This document shows positions 51,587 to 59,857 of a DNA stretch of 64,000 bases, piece by piece. A model generated the notes under the pieces. It was not told the DNA's origin, ran no database searches, and saw nothing but the letters and a program-made list of their open reading frames with translations. Source of the DNA: Bacteroidota bacterium. GTDB lineage: Bacteria; Bacteroidota; Bacteroidia; Bacteroidales; VadinHA17. The stretch covers positions 289,760 to 353,759 of the forward strand of contig JADFDS010000011.1 of the NCBI GenBank assembly GCA_018262715.1. Direction: 5' to 3'. Position numbers and translations under genes: made by a program. Every line of letters begins with the position of its first letter. Within the stretch, counting starts at the first letter, position 1.

Positions 51587-53305
51587 TTGACAAGGGACAG
51601 GACAGGTATCAGCGATAAGTGGATCAGGGCATCCATTATCGGCACCATATGGGCTGCTGCCGAGATCGTTCTCGGCAGTTTCCTGCATAACCTTCGTGTT
51701 CCGTTCAGCGGTAACATGCTTACCGCAATAGCCCTTGTCATACTCATTGCGGTCAGTTACCGCTGGCGCCAGCATGGTCTCTACTGGCGTGCCGGGCTGA
51801 TATGCGCCCTCATGAAGGCAATGTCGCCTAGCGCAATCATCTTCGGGCCGATGATTGCTATCATCATGGAATCGGTTCTCCTTGAGGTCTCTGTCAGGCT
51901 TCTTGGCCGCACTTACCTGGGTTTTATTGTCGGTTCAATGCTTGCCATGTCATGGAACCTGTTCCAGAAGGTGTTCAATATGATCATTTTCTACGGGGGC
52001 AATCTCGTGGAGATATATTCAGGCATAACTGCCTGGGCTGAGAAGCAGCTGAGTCTGAATTTCAACGCCTTCTGGGCCCCGCTGGTACTGTTGCTTTCAA
52101 TCTATGCCCTTTTCGGGGCTGTCACCGCTGTCGCGGGAATCATAACCGGACGCCGGATAGCGTCCCTTCCGCCTGAGGAGTCGCTCCCCGAGCCGGCTGT
52201 GATCCGCGCACAGGAGAAGAAGAAAAAAAATTCGTTTGACTATTCGCTTCCATGGCTGGCGGCAGACATTCTGTTGGTTGCCGCGATGCTCGTGGCAGTG
52301 AGCACCCTATCATGGGTATGGTGGGTCATAGTTGTGATTCCGGGTGTTTCCGTAATGGCCATGAGGTACAAGAGGGCGATGCGACAGCTGTCGAAGCCCG
52401 GCTTCTGGGTCACCTTCGTGGTTATCACCATGCTTTCAGCCCTGGTCTTCACCGCAATCAGCCATGAAAAAAACAGCCTCCGGGAGGCAGTGCTTATTGG
52501 TATCCAGATGAACTTCCGGGCTGTGATAATAATTGTAGGCTTTTCAGCGCTGGGCACGGAGCTTTACAACCCGAAAATCCGCACTCTGTTCAGCCGCACA
52601 CGCTTCAGGCAACTTCCCCTGGCCCTCGAATTGTCAGCCGCCAGCCTGCCAACAATGATCGCTGACATGCCTGACCTGAAGACGGCGGTAAAGACACCGG
52701 TTTCCATTCTCAACCGGATGATAACACGTGTCGAAAGGAGGCTGAATGAGGTCAGAAAGGAGCAGGAGGAGGAAAGGAAGGTCTTTATTATAACCGGCGC
52801 CATCGGCGAAGGAAAGACGGCCTGGCTGGTCAAACTGACGGGGCTGCTCAGGGAAAGAGGTGTCATGACGGGTGGCATCCTCGCATTGCGAATCATGGAG
52901 GAGGGGAAGACTACAGGTTATGATATAACAGATATCCGGACCGGCGACAGGACTCCCTTCCTGAGGCAGACAGGTGATGCTGAGACGGGAGTGGAACGCT
53001 TCACAATGGATGAGGCCGGGCACAGAGCCGGACAAAGGGCTCTTGACCCCGCATTGAACAGGTCTGTGGATGTTGTTATTGTGGATGAGGCAGGGCCGCT
53101 TGAACTGAGAGGAGAGGGATGGAGCGAAAGGATCACCGGGATTCTTAATGAAACCAGGGCAATAATTATCCTTGCGGTCAGAAAAAATCTCATTCAGGAT
53201 GTTACTGAAACATTCGGGATAAGCCCGACAGGGATAACGGATGTGGCAAACGGGGATGTCGTCCGCTTCGCGGATGAGATTACCGCGTTGACAATAAAAC
53301 GGTGA
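51587..53305 (+). CDS. Polytopic membrane protein fused to THEP1-type NTPase
   Basis: 572 residues from a TTG start at 51587; the nearest upstream in-frame codon is a stop at 51560 and the first ATG would remove the first helices. Residues ~10-200 hold about five to six membrane helices resembling ECF-type substrate-binding subunits ('LHNLRVPFSGNMLTAIALV'). Further helices at ~225-330 and a 'LPLALELSAASLP' segment recall an EcfT-like coupling region. Residues ~398-572 are an NTPase_1/THEP1 domain: P-loop 'GAIGEGKT' (~403) and Walker B 'VIVDEAGPLEL' (~497). A transporter-like part joined to this nucleotidase in one chain is unusual. Substrate unknown. Confidence 0.75.
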   Translation: MTRDRTGISDKWIRASIIGTIWAAAEIVLGSFLHNLRVPFSGNMLTAIALVILIAVSYRWRQHGLYWRAGLICALMKAMSPSAIIFGPMIAIIMESVLLEVSVRLLGRTYLGFIVGSMLAMSWNLFQKVFNMIIFYGGNLVEIYSGITAWAEKQLSLNFNAFWAPLVLLLSIYALFGAVTAVAGIITGRRIASLPPEESLPEPAVIRAQEKKKKNSFDYSLPWLAADILLVAAMLVAVSTLSWVWWVIVVIPGVSVMAMRYKRAMRQLSKPGFWVTFVVITMLSALVFTAISHEKNSLREAVLIGIQMNFRAVIIIVGFSALGTELYNPKIRTLFSRTRFRQLPLALELSAASLPTMIADMPDLKTAVKTPVSILNRMITRVERRLNEVRKEQEEERKVFIITGAIGEGKTAWLVKLTGLLRERGVMTGGILALRIMEEGKTTGYDITDIRTGDRTPFLRQTGDAETGVERFTMDEAGHRAGQRALDPALNRSVDVVIVDEAGPLELRGEGWSERITGILNETRAIIILAVRKNLIQDVTETFGISPTGITDVANGDVVRFADEITALTIKR

Positions 53306-53309
53306 TGCA

Positions 53310-54023
53310 ATGAAAGAGGTACTGGAAAAAGTAAGAAAGGAGCTCAGGGAAGCTTCAGATGAAAAGACCCGTCAGACCGGTTTGCGGTATTTTAAAGAAG
53401 AAGTGAACCTTTACGGAATAAGATCCAAAACTGTCTCTGAGATCGCAAGAACGAATTATGCCCTGATAAGGAAAGCCGGCAAGGATGAAATTCTCTTGCT
53501 GTGCGATTCACTGTGGAAATCAGGCATGATGGAGGAGTCGTTCGTGGCATGTGTATGGTCGGAGAAGATGGCATCGGAGTTTGTATCTGCTGATTTTGCC
53601 ATCCTTGAGAAGTGGGTTCACAATTATGTCAGTAACTGGGCATCCTGCGACACGCTGTGCAATCACACGGTTGGCGATTTCATCCAGAAATACCCGGAAT
53701 ACCTCGCAGAGCTTAAAAAGTGGGCAAGGTCAGAAAACCGATGGGTAAAAAGGGCTTCCGCTGTTTCACTTATAATACCGGCCCGGAAGGGGAAATTTCT
53801 TGATGACATCTTTGAGATTGCCGGTATTCTGCTCCTTGACAGGGATGACATGGTGCAGAAGGGATACGGCTGGATACTGAAGGCTGCCAGCCAGGCGCAT
53901 CAGGAAGAGGTATTCAACTATGTGATGCAGCATAAGGCAGTTATGCCACGTACGGCACTGAGGTATGCCATTGAGAAGATGCCTCCCGCGCTCCGGACAA
54001 TGGCCATGGAAAAAAATAAGTGA
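53310..54023 (+). CDS. AlkD-like DNA alkylation repair protein
   Basis: 237 residues of HEAT-like helical repeats. 'NWASCDTLCNHTVGDFI' (~107-123) holds the Trp-x3-Asp catalytic-type pair of AlkD, and 'WVKRASAVSLI' the conserved Arg/Ala helix. AlkD enzymes excise positively charged N3/N7 alkyl bases. The start is 4 bp after the preceding stop, so it is co-transcribed with the membrane-NTPase gene. No DNA-repair neighbour is otherwise seen. Confidence 0.85.
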   Translation: MKEVLEKVRKELREASDEKTRQTGLRYFKEEVNLYGIRSKTVSEIARTNYALIRKAGKDEILLLCDSLWKSGMMEESFVACVWSEKMASEFVSADFAILEKWVHNYVSNWASCDTLCNHTVGDFIQKYPEYLAELKKWARSENRWVKRASAVSLIIPARKGKFLDDIFEIAGILLLDRDDMVQKGYGWILKAASQAHQEEVFNYVMQHKAVMPRTALRYAIEKMPPALRTMAMEKNK

Positions 54024-54109
54024 AGACAGGCGATAATCAGAATCTTGTTCTGAACCAACGGTCATTCCTCATCATGCATATGTAGTTATAAGTCAGGAAT
54101 TGGCAAACC

Positions 54110-56479
54110 CTAATGTACAGCATAAGTGTAAACACAGCTAAATGGAATGTTGGTGACGGATACTCCATTAACTATAATGAATTTAACTCCTTTGACTTGA
54201 TTGTTCAGAAACCTAAAATGTAATGGATTTTTCATATCAGAGATGGCTTCATTATTAAAGTAGATTGTAGGATTATTCTGATAATAGGAATCATCTGAGA
54301 TTTCATTCTCTTTTGGGGAGTAATCTCCTATTTCAGTTCTGAAAATATTGACAAACCTGCCGTGAAAACTATGGTTATCTGAAATTTTGGTTATGGAAGT
54401 TTGATCCAATTTGTTTATGAGGTCCTTGTTTTTGGTGGTTACAAAGACAACACCACCAAGAGCAGCTTCTCCATATTGAGTGAATCCCTGGGTCCCATTC
54501 AGAAATGTTACGGATGAGATTTCATAAGCCGGAAGGTTGGCAATCAAATCATAGGACGATGTCCACGCCCGTTCTGACCACAATGGGGAATCATCCAAAA
54601 TAATAAGGGCAGGAGTTAGTGTGAGAGATCTTGCAGATCTAAAATAGACGAGCTTCTTTTTTGTATCAACCTTGTAGGGATTCATCCTAAAGAGGACATC
54701 TTCAAAATTTGCGCTGGACCTGAATTCTTCATTGTTTAAAGTAAATGTCGAGGTGTTCATGTATTGCATTTGATACTTATTAGGTTCAATCTTAGGCGTA
54801 ACACGTTCGGCGGTTATTGTAACAGCCTCAATCGATATAGCCGTATCCAATACAAGAGTTCCTGAATTCGAAAGATTGTCAAAGGCGGGATAATTATTGA
54901 CATCGGGGTTAGATTTTGTTTGTGATTTTAGTTCTTTCATGTATTCAGGGCTTTCAGCAAAGTCAACTGAAATGGAAGAATTTCGTGAAAGCTTATCATC
55001 AGGAAGGACTAAAATTTGTCTGACATAGGAATCGAGTGTATCAAGAGGAACAATCAACTCGTTACTTTTGAGGTTGAATTTGTAAATATTAGATCCTTCG
55101 ACCGTAAGAAGCTTTAGTTTTCCGAAACCTTTATTATTGTTCGCTTTACGGTTAATAGTCAAATTATCGAAGTTTTGATATTCCAAGGTTATTCCGGAAA
55201 CATTTTTACCATGTGATCGCCGGGGTTTCATTAGCATTAAAATCTTATCAGCTTCCTCTATATCAAGGTTATTCAAACCAAAATAACTTGGGGCTGCCGG
55301 CAGATTGTGATCTGTACCAGCCAGAAATACATCTTCAATACTGGCAGGGATATCCCCCTGCATTAGTCCTAATGCTGAATCTATTACGGCGATTGATAAA
55401 AAGGAGTATGGACATTGCGTTTCGCTGGCACTTAAAATTAGGTCGAAGTCAACCCAGCTGCCAGTAGTATATTCCTGTCTCAGATTTGTAATTTTGGGAA
55501 GTAATTTCCTATGCCAGTTAATTAATACAGGTCTCTCACAAACTATTTTTGATTTTTCATCATAAATTCTTATGAATGAGATGCCTTTGGGAAAAGATTG
55601 GGTCTTAATAATGAAGTGACAGATTGTATCAAACTGAAATTCAGATGAAAATACTGTAAAATCATTCATAACCACTCTAAGGAAATAGGTAGAGTCTCGT
55701 ACACCTTTGCCCTGAATTAAAATTTTAACCAGGTTTGTATCGAGATATTCTGCCTTTAATGAAATGCCAGCCTCCGTGGGTGGGTTTAAGGGGAATCTGA
55801 TATCACTCAGACTAGGTTCCCTGACCTTTACATAATATGATCTGCCCTGTTCTGCTGTCAGCTCAAAGACCCCGTTTCCCTTAATCCCTGATTTGAAGTC
55901 AAATAGCTTTGTGTCATCCTCATAGAGCTCACCTGAAAATTCATAAAGAGATCCCTGGAAATAATGTCCGAAATAAGCAACTCTTTGTTTGATCCCGCTG
56001 ATAAGTGTACCTCCTTCAGGAAGGAATTCCAATTCAAAAGTCCTACTATTATATTTTTCTTCCGACCCGGGAGGTATTGAGGAATCTTTTGTGATAAAGA
56101 CCTGACGTTTGAAAGCGTAATCAGCACTGAAATTCATCATTTCACTTGTAAAACCAACTATGTAGTGAAGTCCGAATAATTCTGAACTCTTGAATTTCAG
56201 CCAGCCTGAGGCAGTGGAGTTTTCAATTCTGAATCTCGCGCTATCTATAGATTGTCCGTTTTTATCAATTAACAGGACAAATAAGGACCTGCTTTTTGTT
56301 TCAATTCTACCAGATTCACGGTCCCTTATGTATGCATGAAATCTAATTGTATCTCCGGATGAATAAATATTCCTGTCAATATGAAGAAACAATTGATCAT
56401 GAGGTGTATAGTCATTTGCCTGAGGTCCTTCATTAATGTAAAAAGAAAATCCGGAAATTATCAGCCAAATGAAACACAC
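54110..56479 (-). CDS. MG2-domain and TonB-plug surface protein
   Basis: 789 residues from a GTG start; the hydrophobic N-terminus 'CFIWLIISGFSFYI' acts as a short signal. Residues ~28-120 are an MG2 (alpha-2-macroglobulin-like) domain ('HIDRNIYSSGDTIRFHAYI'). A long central beta region follows, then a TonB-receptor plug-like segment (~545-690, 'YEISSVTFLNGTQGFTQYGEAALGGVVFVTTK') without a barrel. This layout is a Bacteroidota family of unknown function thought to act with TonB systems. The gene is visibly more AT-rich than its neighbours. An IS630 element sits 10 bp upstream. Confidence 0.82.
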   Translation of the reverse strand: MCFIWLIISGFSFYINEGPQANDYTPHDQLFLHIDRNIYSSGDTIRFHAYIRDRESGRIETKSRSLFVLLIDKNGQSIDSARFRIENSTASGWLKFKSSELFGLHYIVGFTSEMMNFSADYAFKRQVFITKDSSIPPGSEEKYNSRTFELEFLPEGGTLISGIKQRVAYFGHYFQGSLYEFSGELYEDDTKLFDFKSGIKGNGVFELTAEQGRSYYVKVREPSLSDIRFPLNPPTEAGISLKAEYLDTNLVKILIQGKGVRDSTYFLRVVMNDFTVFSSEFQFDTICHFIIKTQSFPKGISFIRIYDEKSKIVCERPVLINWHRKLLPKITNLRQEYTTGSWVDFDLILSASETQCPYSFLSIAVIDSALGLMQGDIPASIEDVFLAGTDHNLPAAPSYFGLNNLDIEEADKILMLMKPRRSHGKNVSGITLEYQNFDNLTINRKANNNKGFGKLKLLTVEGSNIYKFNLKSNELIVPLDTLDSYVRQILVLPDDKLSRNSSISVDFAESPEYMKELKSQTKSNPDVNNYPAFDNLSNSGTLVLDTAISIEAVTITAERVTPKIEPNKYQMQYMNTSTFTLNNEEFRSSANFEDVLFRMNPYKVDTKKKLVYFRSARSLTLTPALIILDDSPLWSERAWTSSYDLIANLPAYEISSVTFLNGTQGFTQYGEAALGGVVFVTTKNKDLINKLDQTSITKISDNHSFHGRFVNIFRTEIGDYSPKENEISDDSYYQNNPTIYFNNEAISDMKNPLHFRFLNNQVKGVKFIIVNGVSVTNIPFSCVYTYAVH

Positions 56480-56497
56480 GATTAAACTAGTGTTATG

Positions 56498-57286
56498 TTA
56501 ATTGTAAATTAACGGATATAATCTTTTTAATTTCACTCTTGCCTGTTTGTTTGTGAACTGCCAATTTATTTTACTTTTTTTGTTATTCCGGCTTATTTCC
56601 CATGCCTCTACTTCCTCTTTTATTTTATCCATGGTGGAAATATGTCGGTTAAAACATTGTCCGTTTAATACATGCAACTCTATCTCAGCCATATTAAGCC
56701 AGCTACCATGTTTGGGTGTATATACAAATTCAAATCTGTCCCATAACCTTTTGGCTTCTTCCGGTCTGAATGTTTCGTATAAAGCTGATGCTCCGTGAGT
56801 ATTATAATTATCCATTACTAATGTTATCCGTTTTGAATTGGGGTAAATCACATCTGCAATTTCCTTTATGAACATTGCCCATTCTTTCCTGGTTTTAAAT
56901 TCAGTGACTTCAACAAAACGTTTCCCTTTCAGTGGTTCATTTGCCATGAATATATTTACTACACCGTTACGTATGTACTCATAATCTACCCTTGCCTCCC
57001 GACCTGGTTTCATTCCAATCGGGAGTTGTGCTTCTTCTATTAACTGCTTTGGTGACTCATCCATGCAAACAACAGGATAATCTTTATCATGAGGTCTTTT
57101 ATAAACATCCAGTACTCGTTCCATATTTGCCACAAACTCACTACTTTGTTCCGGAGGAATAACCCAGCCTTTTATCTTCCAAGGCTTAAGTTCGTTTTTT
57201 TTAGTACGCTTCTCACTGTCACGTGAGAAATGCTCTCTACATATTTTAATTCTACCATCTTGTCCGCCAATAATCTCAAGGACCAT
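56498..57286 (-). CDS. IS630 transposase OrfB (DDE catalytic part)
   Basis: 262 residues. 'NELKPWKIKGWVIPPEQ' is the start shared by the family, followed by DDE residues: Asp in 'VVCMDESPKQ', Asp in 'TLVMDNYNTHG' and Glu in 'HGSWLNMAEIEL'. The first ~35 residues lie in the overlap with OrfA, and the true product is a fusion made by -1 frameshifting (see 57195-57202). No internal stop is seen. Confidence 0.92.
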   Translation of the reverse strand: MVLEIIGGQDGRIKICREHFSRDSEKRTKKNELKPWKIKGWVIPPEQSSEFVANMERVLDVYKRPHDKDYPVVCMDESPKQLIEEAQLPIGMKPGREARVDYEYIRNGVVNIFMANEPLKGKRFVEVTEFKTRKEWAMFIKEIADVIYPNSKRITLVMDNYNTHGASALYETFRPEEAKRLWDRFEFVYTPKHGSWLNMAEIELHVLNGQCFNRHISTMDKIKEEVEAWEISRNNKKSKINWQFTNKQARVKLKRLYPLIYN

Positions 57287-57666
57287 TTTGAATATCCTTT
57301 TGGTGGCTCACTACAACACAGAGTTACCAACTTGGCTTCTATATCTCCATCAGTTTTTCTATCATAAATCCGGCTGGTTGGTCGCCTCTCAAGACTCGCA
57401 TCCAGACCCTCTTCAATAAATTTCTTTTTAACCCTGTCTATTGTACGCATGCCAACCTTAAGAACTTTGCTCACTTGCTCATTGGTTACTTTTTGGGAAT
57501 ACTTGCCCTCATCACAATTTAATAGAATGTAGGCAGTCCGGAATGTCTGTGAAGTATGTGATCCTTTATTGATTATGCTCATCAGTTCTTCTACTTCGTT
57601 TTTTGTCAGTTTAATCTGGTACCTTATCATTTGCATATTTTTCACAAATATACAAATTAATATCAA
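57172..57666 (-). CDS. IS630 transposase OrfA (helix-turn-helix part)
   Basis: 164 residues. N-terminal helices ('RYQIKLTKNEVEELMSI', 'FRTAYILLNCDEGK') and the HTH segment 'QVSKVLKVGMRTIDRVKKKFIEEG' match the IS630 DNA-binding part; the family usually has a second HTH near 'PPKGYSKWSLRLLADKMVEL', also present. The frame stops at 57172 after entering OrfB's overlap, consistent with frameshifted expression. Confidence 0.92.
   Translation of the reverse strand: MILICIFVKNMQMIRYQIKLTKNEVEELMSIINKGSHTSQTFRTAYILLNCDEGKYSQKVTNEQVSKVLKVGMRTIDRVKKKFIEEGLDASLERRPTSRIYDRKTDGDIEAKLVTLCCSEPPKGYSKWSLRLLADKMVELKYVESISHVTVRSVLKKTNLSLGR
57195..57202 (-). other. A8 slippery site for -1 frameshift in the transposase
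   Basis: The minus strand reads CTA AAA AAA ACG in the OrfA frame; slipping back one base on the A8 run continues as OrfB ('KKNELKPW'). The fused segment, OrfA 'VRSVLKK' joined to 'NELKPW', matches the family's conserved order. Confidence 0.75.
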
Positions 57667-57853
57667 TATTACGTCATATTATATTTAACATAACACTAGA
57701 ATAAAAATAAGTAACAAAAAAACTAAAGCCTTCTGAATCTTCTTTATATGAGAAACATCAATTTTTGATCTCAGCACCTCAATCATTGTAATCGAATATG
57801 TTTAATTAATGATAAAGTACCAATCTAAGCTTCATTATTTGAAGAGTGCTTAT

Positions 57854-57884
57854 CAAATGTAGCATATTTGAGTGAACCACCAAA
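57854..57884 (-). promoter_or_regulatory. Bacteroidota-type promoter stranded upstream of the IS
   Basis: On the minus strand TTTG (57884-57881), 19-bp spacer, TACATTTG (57861-57854): a full match to the consensus. It points toward the IS and, beyond it, the MG2/plug gene. It most likely drove that gene before insertion, with a leader of ~160 nt. The rest of 57697-57951 is AT-rich without an ORF. Confidence 0.6.
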
Positions 57885-57951
57885 TATTTTTCAATTTAAA
57901 TTGCCATTTATTTTGAGAAATATACCTAAAATGATTCCCGGGTTTCGATAT

Positions 57952-58521
57952 TTATTTTTCGATCCATTCAGCCACGGAAAGAATGGTTCCGTAACTTTTC
58001 AGGGTTGCAAGTGTTGATGCATGGACATCAGCTGCTGCGACCTCCCGGTTACCGAAATTAAGGTTGCGAGTGGCGCAGGCATCATGAAGCAGTATCACGT
58101 GGTAGCCGTAGTCATGTGCTGCCCTCACAGCGGCTTCCACGCACATCTGGGTCTGCATCCCGCAGATCACTAAAGCGTCTATAGCAAGGCTGTCAATATA
58201 CTCCTTCAATCCTGTCCCCAGAAAGCTGTTCACCTCCTCCTTGACAAATATCTTTTCTCCCGGCTGTGGAGCGACAAGTTCATTTATTTCCATGCCCGTT
58301 GCAGCCTTGTGCTGAATGAAGATCACAGGGTTACCGGATGCACGGGCTTCCCTGATCGCAACGGCAGCCTTTTCTGCCACTTTTTCAGGTTCAACAAGTT
58401 CAGACCTTCCACCCGGGAAATAAAAGTTCTGAACATCAATTACAAGGAGTGCATAATCCTTCTGTGCTGTGGCATAGTGAAATGCCGCAAGGAGTGCGAT
58501 TGTAAGAATGAATCTCTTCAT
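57952..58521 (-). CDS. Isochorismatase-family cysteine hydrolase, exported
   Basis: 189 residues. A signal peptide ('FILTIALLAAFHYATAQKD') is present. Then come the catalytic triad: Asp in 'LLVIDVQNFYFP' (~28), Lys in 'FVKEEVNSF' (~94) and Cys in 'CGMQTQMCVEAAVR' (~126). The family includes nicotinamidases and N-carbamoyl hydrolases. Export to the periplasm is uncommon and suggests a role on an external amide or cofactor fragment. A -7 element is just upstream. Confidence 0.9.
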   Translation of the reverse strand: MKRFILTIALLAAFHYATAQKDYALLVIDVQNFYFPGGRSELVEPEKVAEKAAVAIREARASGNPVIFIQHKAATGMEINELVAPQPGEKIFVKEEVNSFLGTGLKEYIDSLAIDALVICGMQTQMCVEAAVRAAHDYGYHVILLHDACATRNLNFGNREVAAADVHASTLATLKSYGTILSVAEWIEK

Positions 58522-58543
58522 GATTTCCGGGTTGTTAATAGAC

Positions 58544-58551
58544 CAAAATTA
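58544..58551 (-). promoter_or_regulatory. -7 element for the isochorismatase-family gene
   Basis: Minus strand TAATTTTG matches TAnnTTTG, 22 bp before the start codon at 58521. No -33 TTTG at the right distance. Confidence 0.35.
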
Positions 58552-58584
58552 GTAGCTTTAGCCGAACTTTTTGACTTGTATTGT

Positions 58585-59763
58585 ATGAAACTCTCCAAAA
58601 TCCCCCTGCTTGGCAGGGTAGTAATCGCCATTATCCTTGGAATTATCGTCGGGCTGTTTGCCCCTGTCTGGTTTGCCCGGATTTTTGCAACATTCAACTC
58701 GCTGTTCGGCAATTTCCTGTCATTCATTATTCCGCTACTTATCGTCGGGCTCATTACCCCAGCCATTGGTGAATTGGGGAAGGGGGCCGGAAAATTGCTG
58801 GCTCTTACGGCGCTGATTGCTTATATCTCGACCCTGTTCTCCGGCTTCTTCACCTTTTTATCGTGCCAGACTATCTTTCCTCACATTCTTTCGGGAGGAA
58901 TAGATACCGGTGCTCTGACCGGAGTGGAGGAGATCAAAATTGACCCGTTCTTTACAATCGGGATGGCGCCTGTGATGGATGTGATGACAGCACTCATCCT
59001 TTCATTCTGCATTGGCCTTGGCATCACTTTCCTGAAAGGCGATACCCTGCAGAAATCGTTCCTGGAATTCAGGGAGATAATAACAATGATTATCAAAAAT
59101 ATTATAATCCCGTTTCTGCCACTCTACATTTTCGGAATGTTCCTATCCATGTCAGTTTCGGGCCAGGTTTACTCAGTAATAGTTCTGTTCCTGAAGGTTA
59201 TACTTGTAATCTTCATTCTTCACGTATTGCTGCTTATAATACAGTTTCTGGTTGCGGGAGCAATATCGGGGCGGAACCCCATGAAAGCGCTCAAGGGGAT
59301 GTTACCGGCATATGCCACAGCGCTGGGTACCTCTTCGTCGGCAGCAACAATTCCAGTCACACTTCAGTGTGCAATAAACAATAAAGTCAATCCGGCAATT
59401 GCCTCGTTCACTGTTCCCCTGTGTGCCACAATACACCTGGCCGGAAGTACCATGAAAATTACGGGATTCGCCCTGGCGATTCAATACTTTTTCGGGATTC
59501 AGATTGATATAGCCGCATTCATCGGTTTTATCTTCATGCTTGGAATAATTATGATTGCTGCTCCCGGCGTGCCGGGAGGCGCCATCATGGCGGCTGTCGG
59601 GATTCTGCAGAGCATACTTGGCTTCAATGAGCAGATGATAGGACTGATGATAACGCTTTACATTGCGATTGACAGTTTCGGTACGGCATGCAATGTGACC
59701 GGTGATGGTGCAATAGCCCTTATAATGGACAAAATATCAAGGAAAAAACCATCAGTTGCCTGA
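58585..59763 (+). CDS. Dicarboxylate/amino acid:cation symporter (DAACS family)
   Basis: 392 residues from 'MKLSKIPLLGRVVIAIILG'; the in-frame region upstream is antisense to the isochorismatase gene and is not coding. About eight helices and two hairpins are visible. The serine-rich hairpin 'ALGTSSSAATIPVTL' (~252-266) and 'FGTACNVTGDGAIALI' (~365-380) are transport-site motifs of the GltP/DctA/SstT family. It imports acidic or hydroxyl amino acids or C4-dicarboxylates with H+ or Na+. Confidence 0.93.
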   Translation: MKLSKIPLLGRVVIAIILGIIVGLFAPVWFARIFATFNSLFGNFLSFIIPLLIVGLITPAIGELGKGAGKLLALTALIAYISTLFSGFFTFLSCQTIFPHILSGGIDTGALTGVEEIKIDPFFTIGMAPVMDVMTALILSFCIGLGITFLKGDTLQKSFLEFREIITMIIKNIIIPFLPLYIFGMFLSMSVSGQVYSVIVLFLKVILVIFILHVLLLIIQFLVAGAISGRNPMKALKGMLPAYATALGTSSSAATIPVTLQCAINNKVNPAIASFTVPLCATIHLAGSTMKITGFALAIQYFFGIQIDIAAFIGFIFMLGIIMIAAPGVPGGAIMAAVGILQSILGFNEQMIGLMITLYIAIDSFGTACNVTGDGAIALIMDKISRKKPSVA

Positions 59764-59857
59764 CTTGATTGACAGTGAAAATCAGAAGATCGGTTCCCTC
59801 GCAACTTAGCCGATAAAAGATTGTTATTTCTTCAGAAACAAAAACAGCTTAGACCGG

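Larger units (their letters stand above)
56490..57696. mobile_element. IS630-family insertion sequence, complete
   Basis: 1207 bp. Terminal inverted repeats begin GTGTTATGTTAA at 56490 and end TTAACATAACAC at 57696, and both ends are flanked by TA (56488-56489 and 57697-57698), the target duplication expected for this family. Inside are two overlapping minus-strand transposase frames. The element lies between a promoter and the MG2/plug gene and is intact, so it may still be mobile. Confidence 0.93.

Noticed and set aside
58309-58584. Upstream extension of the DAACS symporter
   Set aside because: Antisense to the isochorismatase gene and not hydrophobic; the family start is at 58585.
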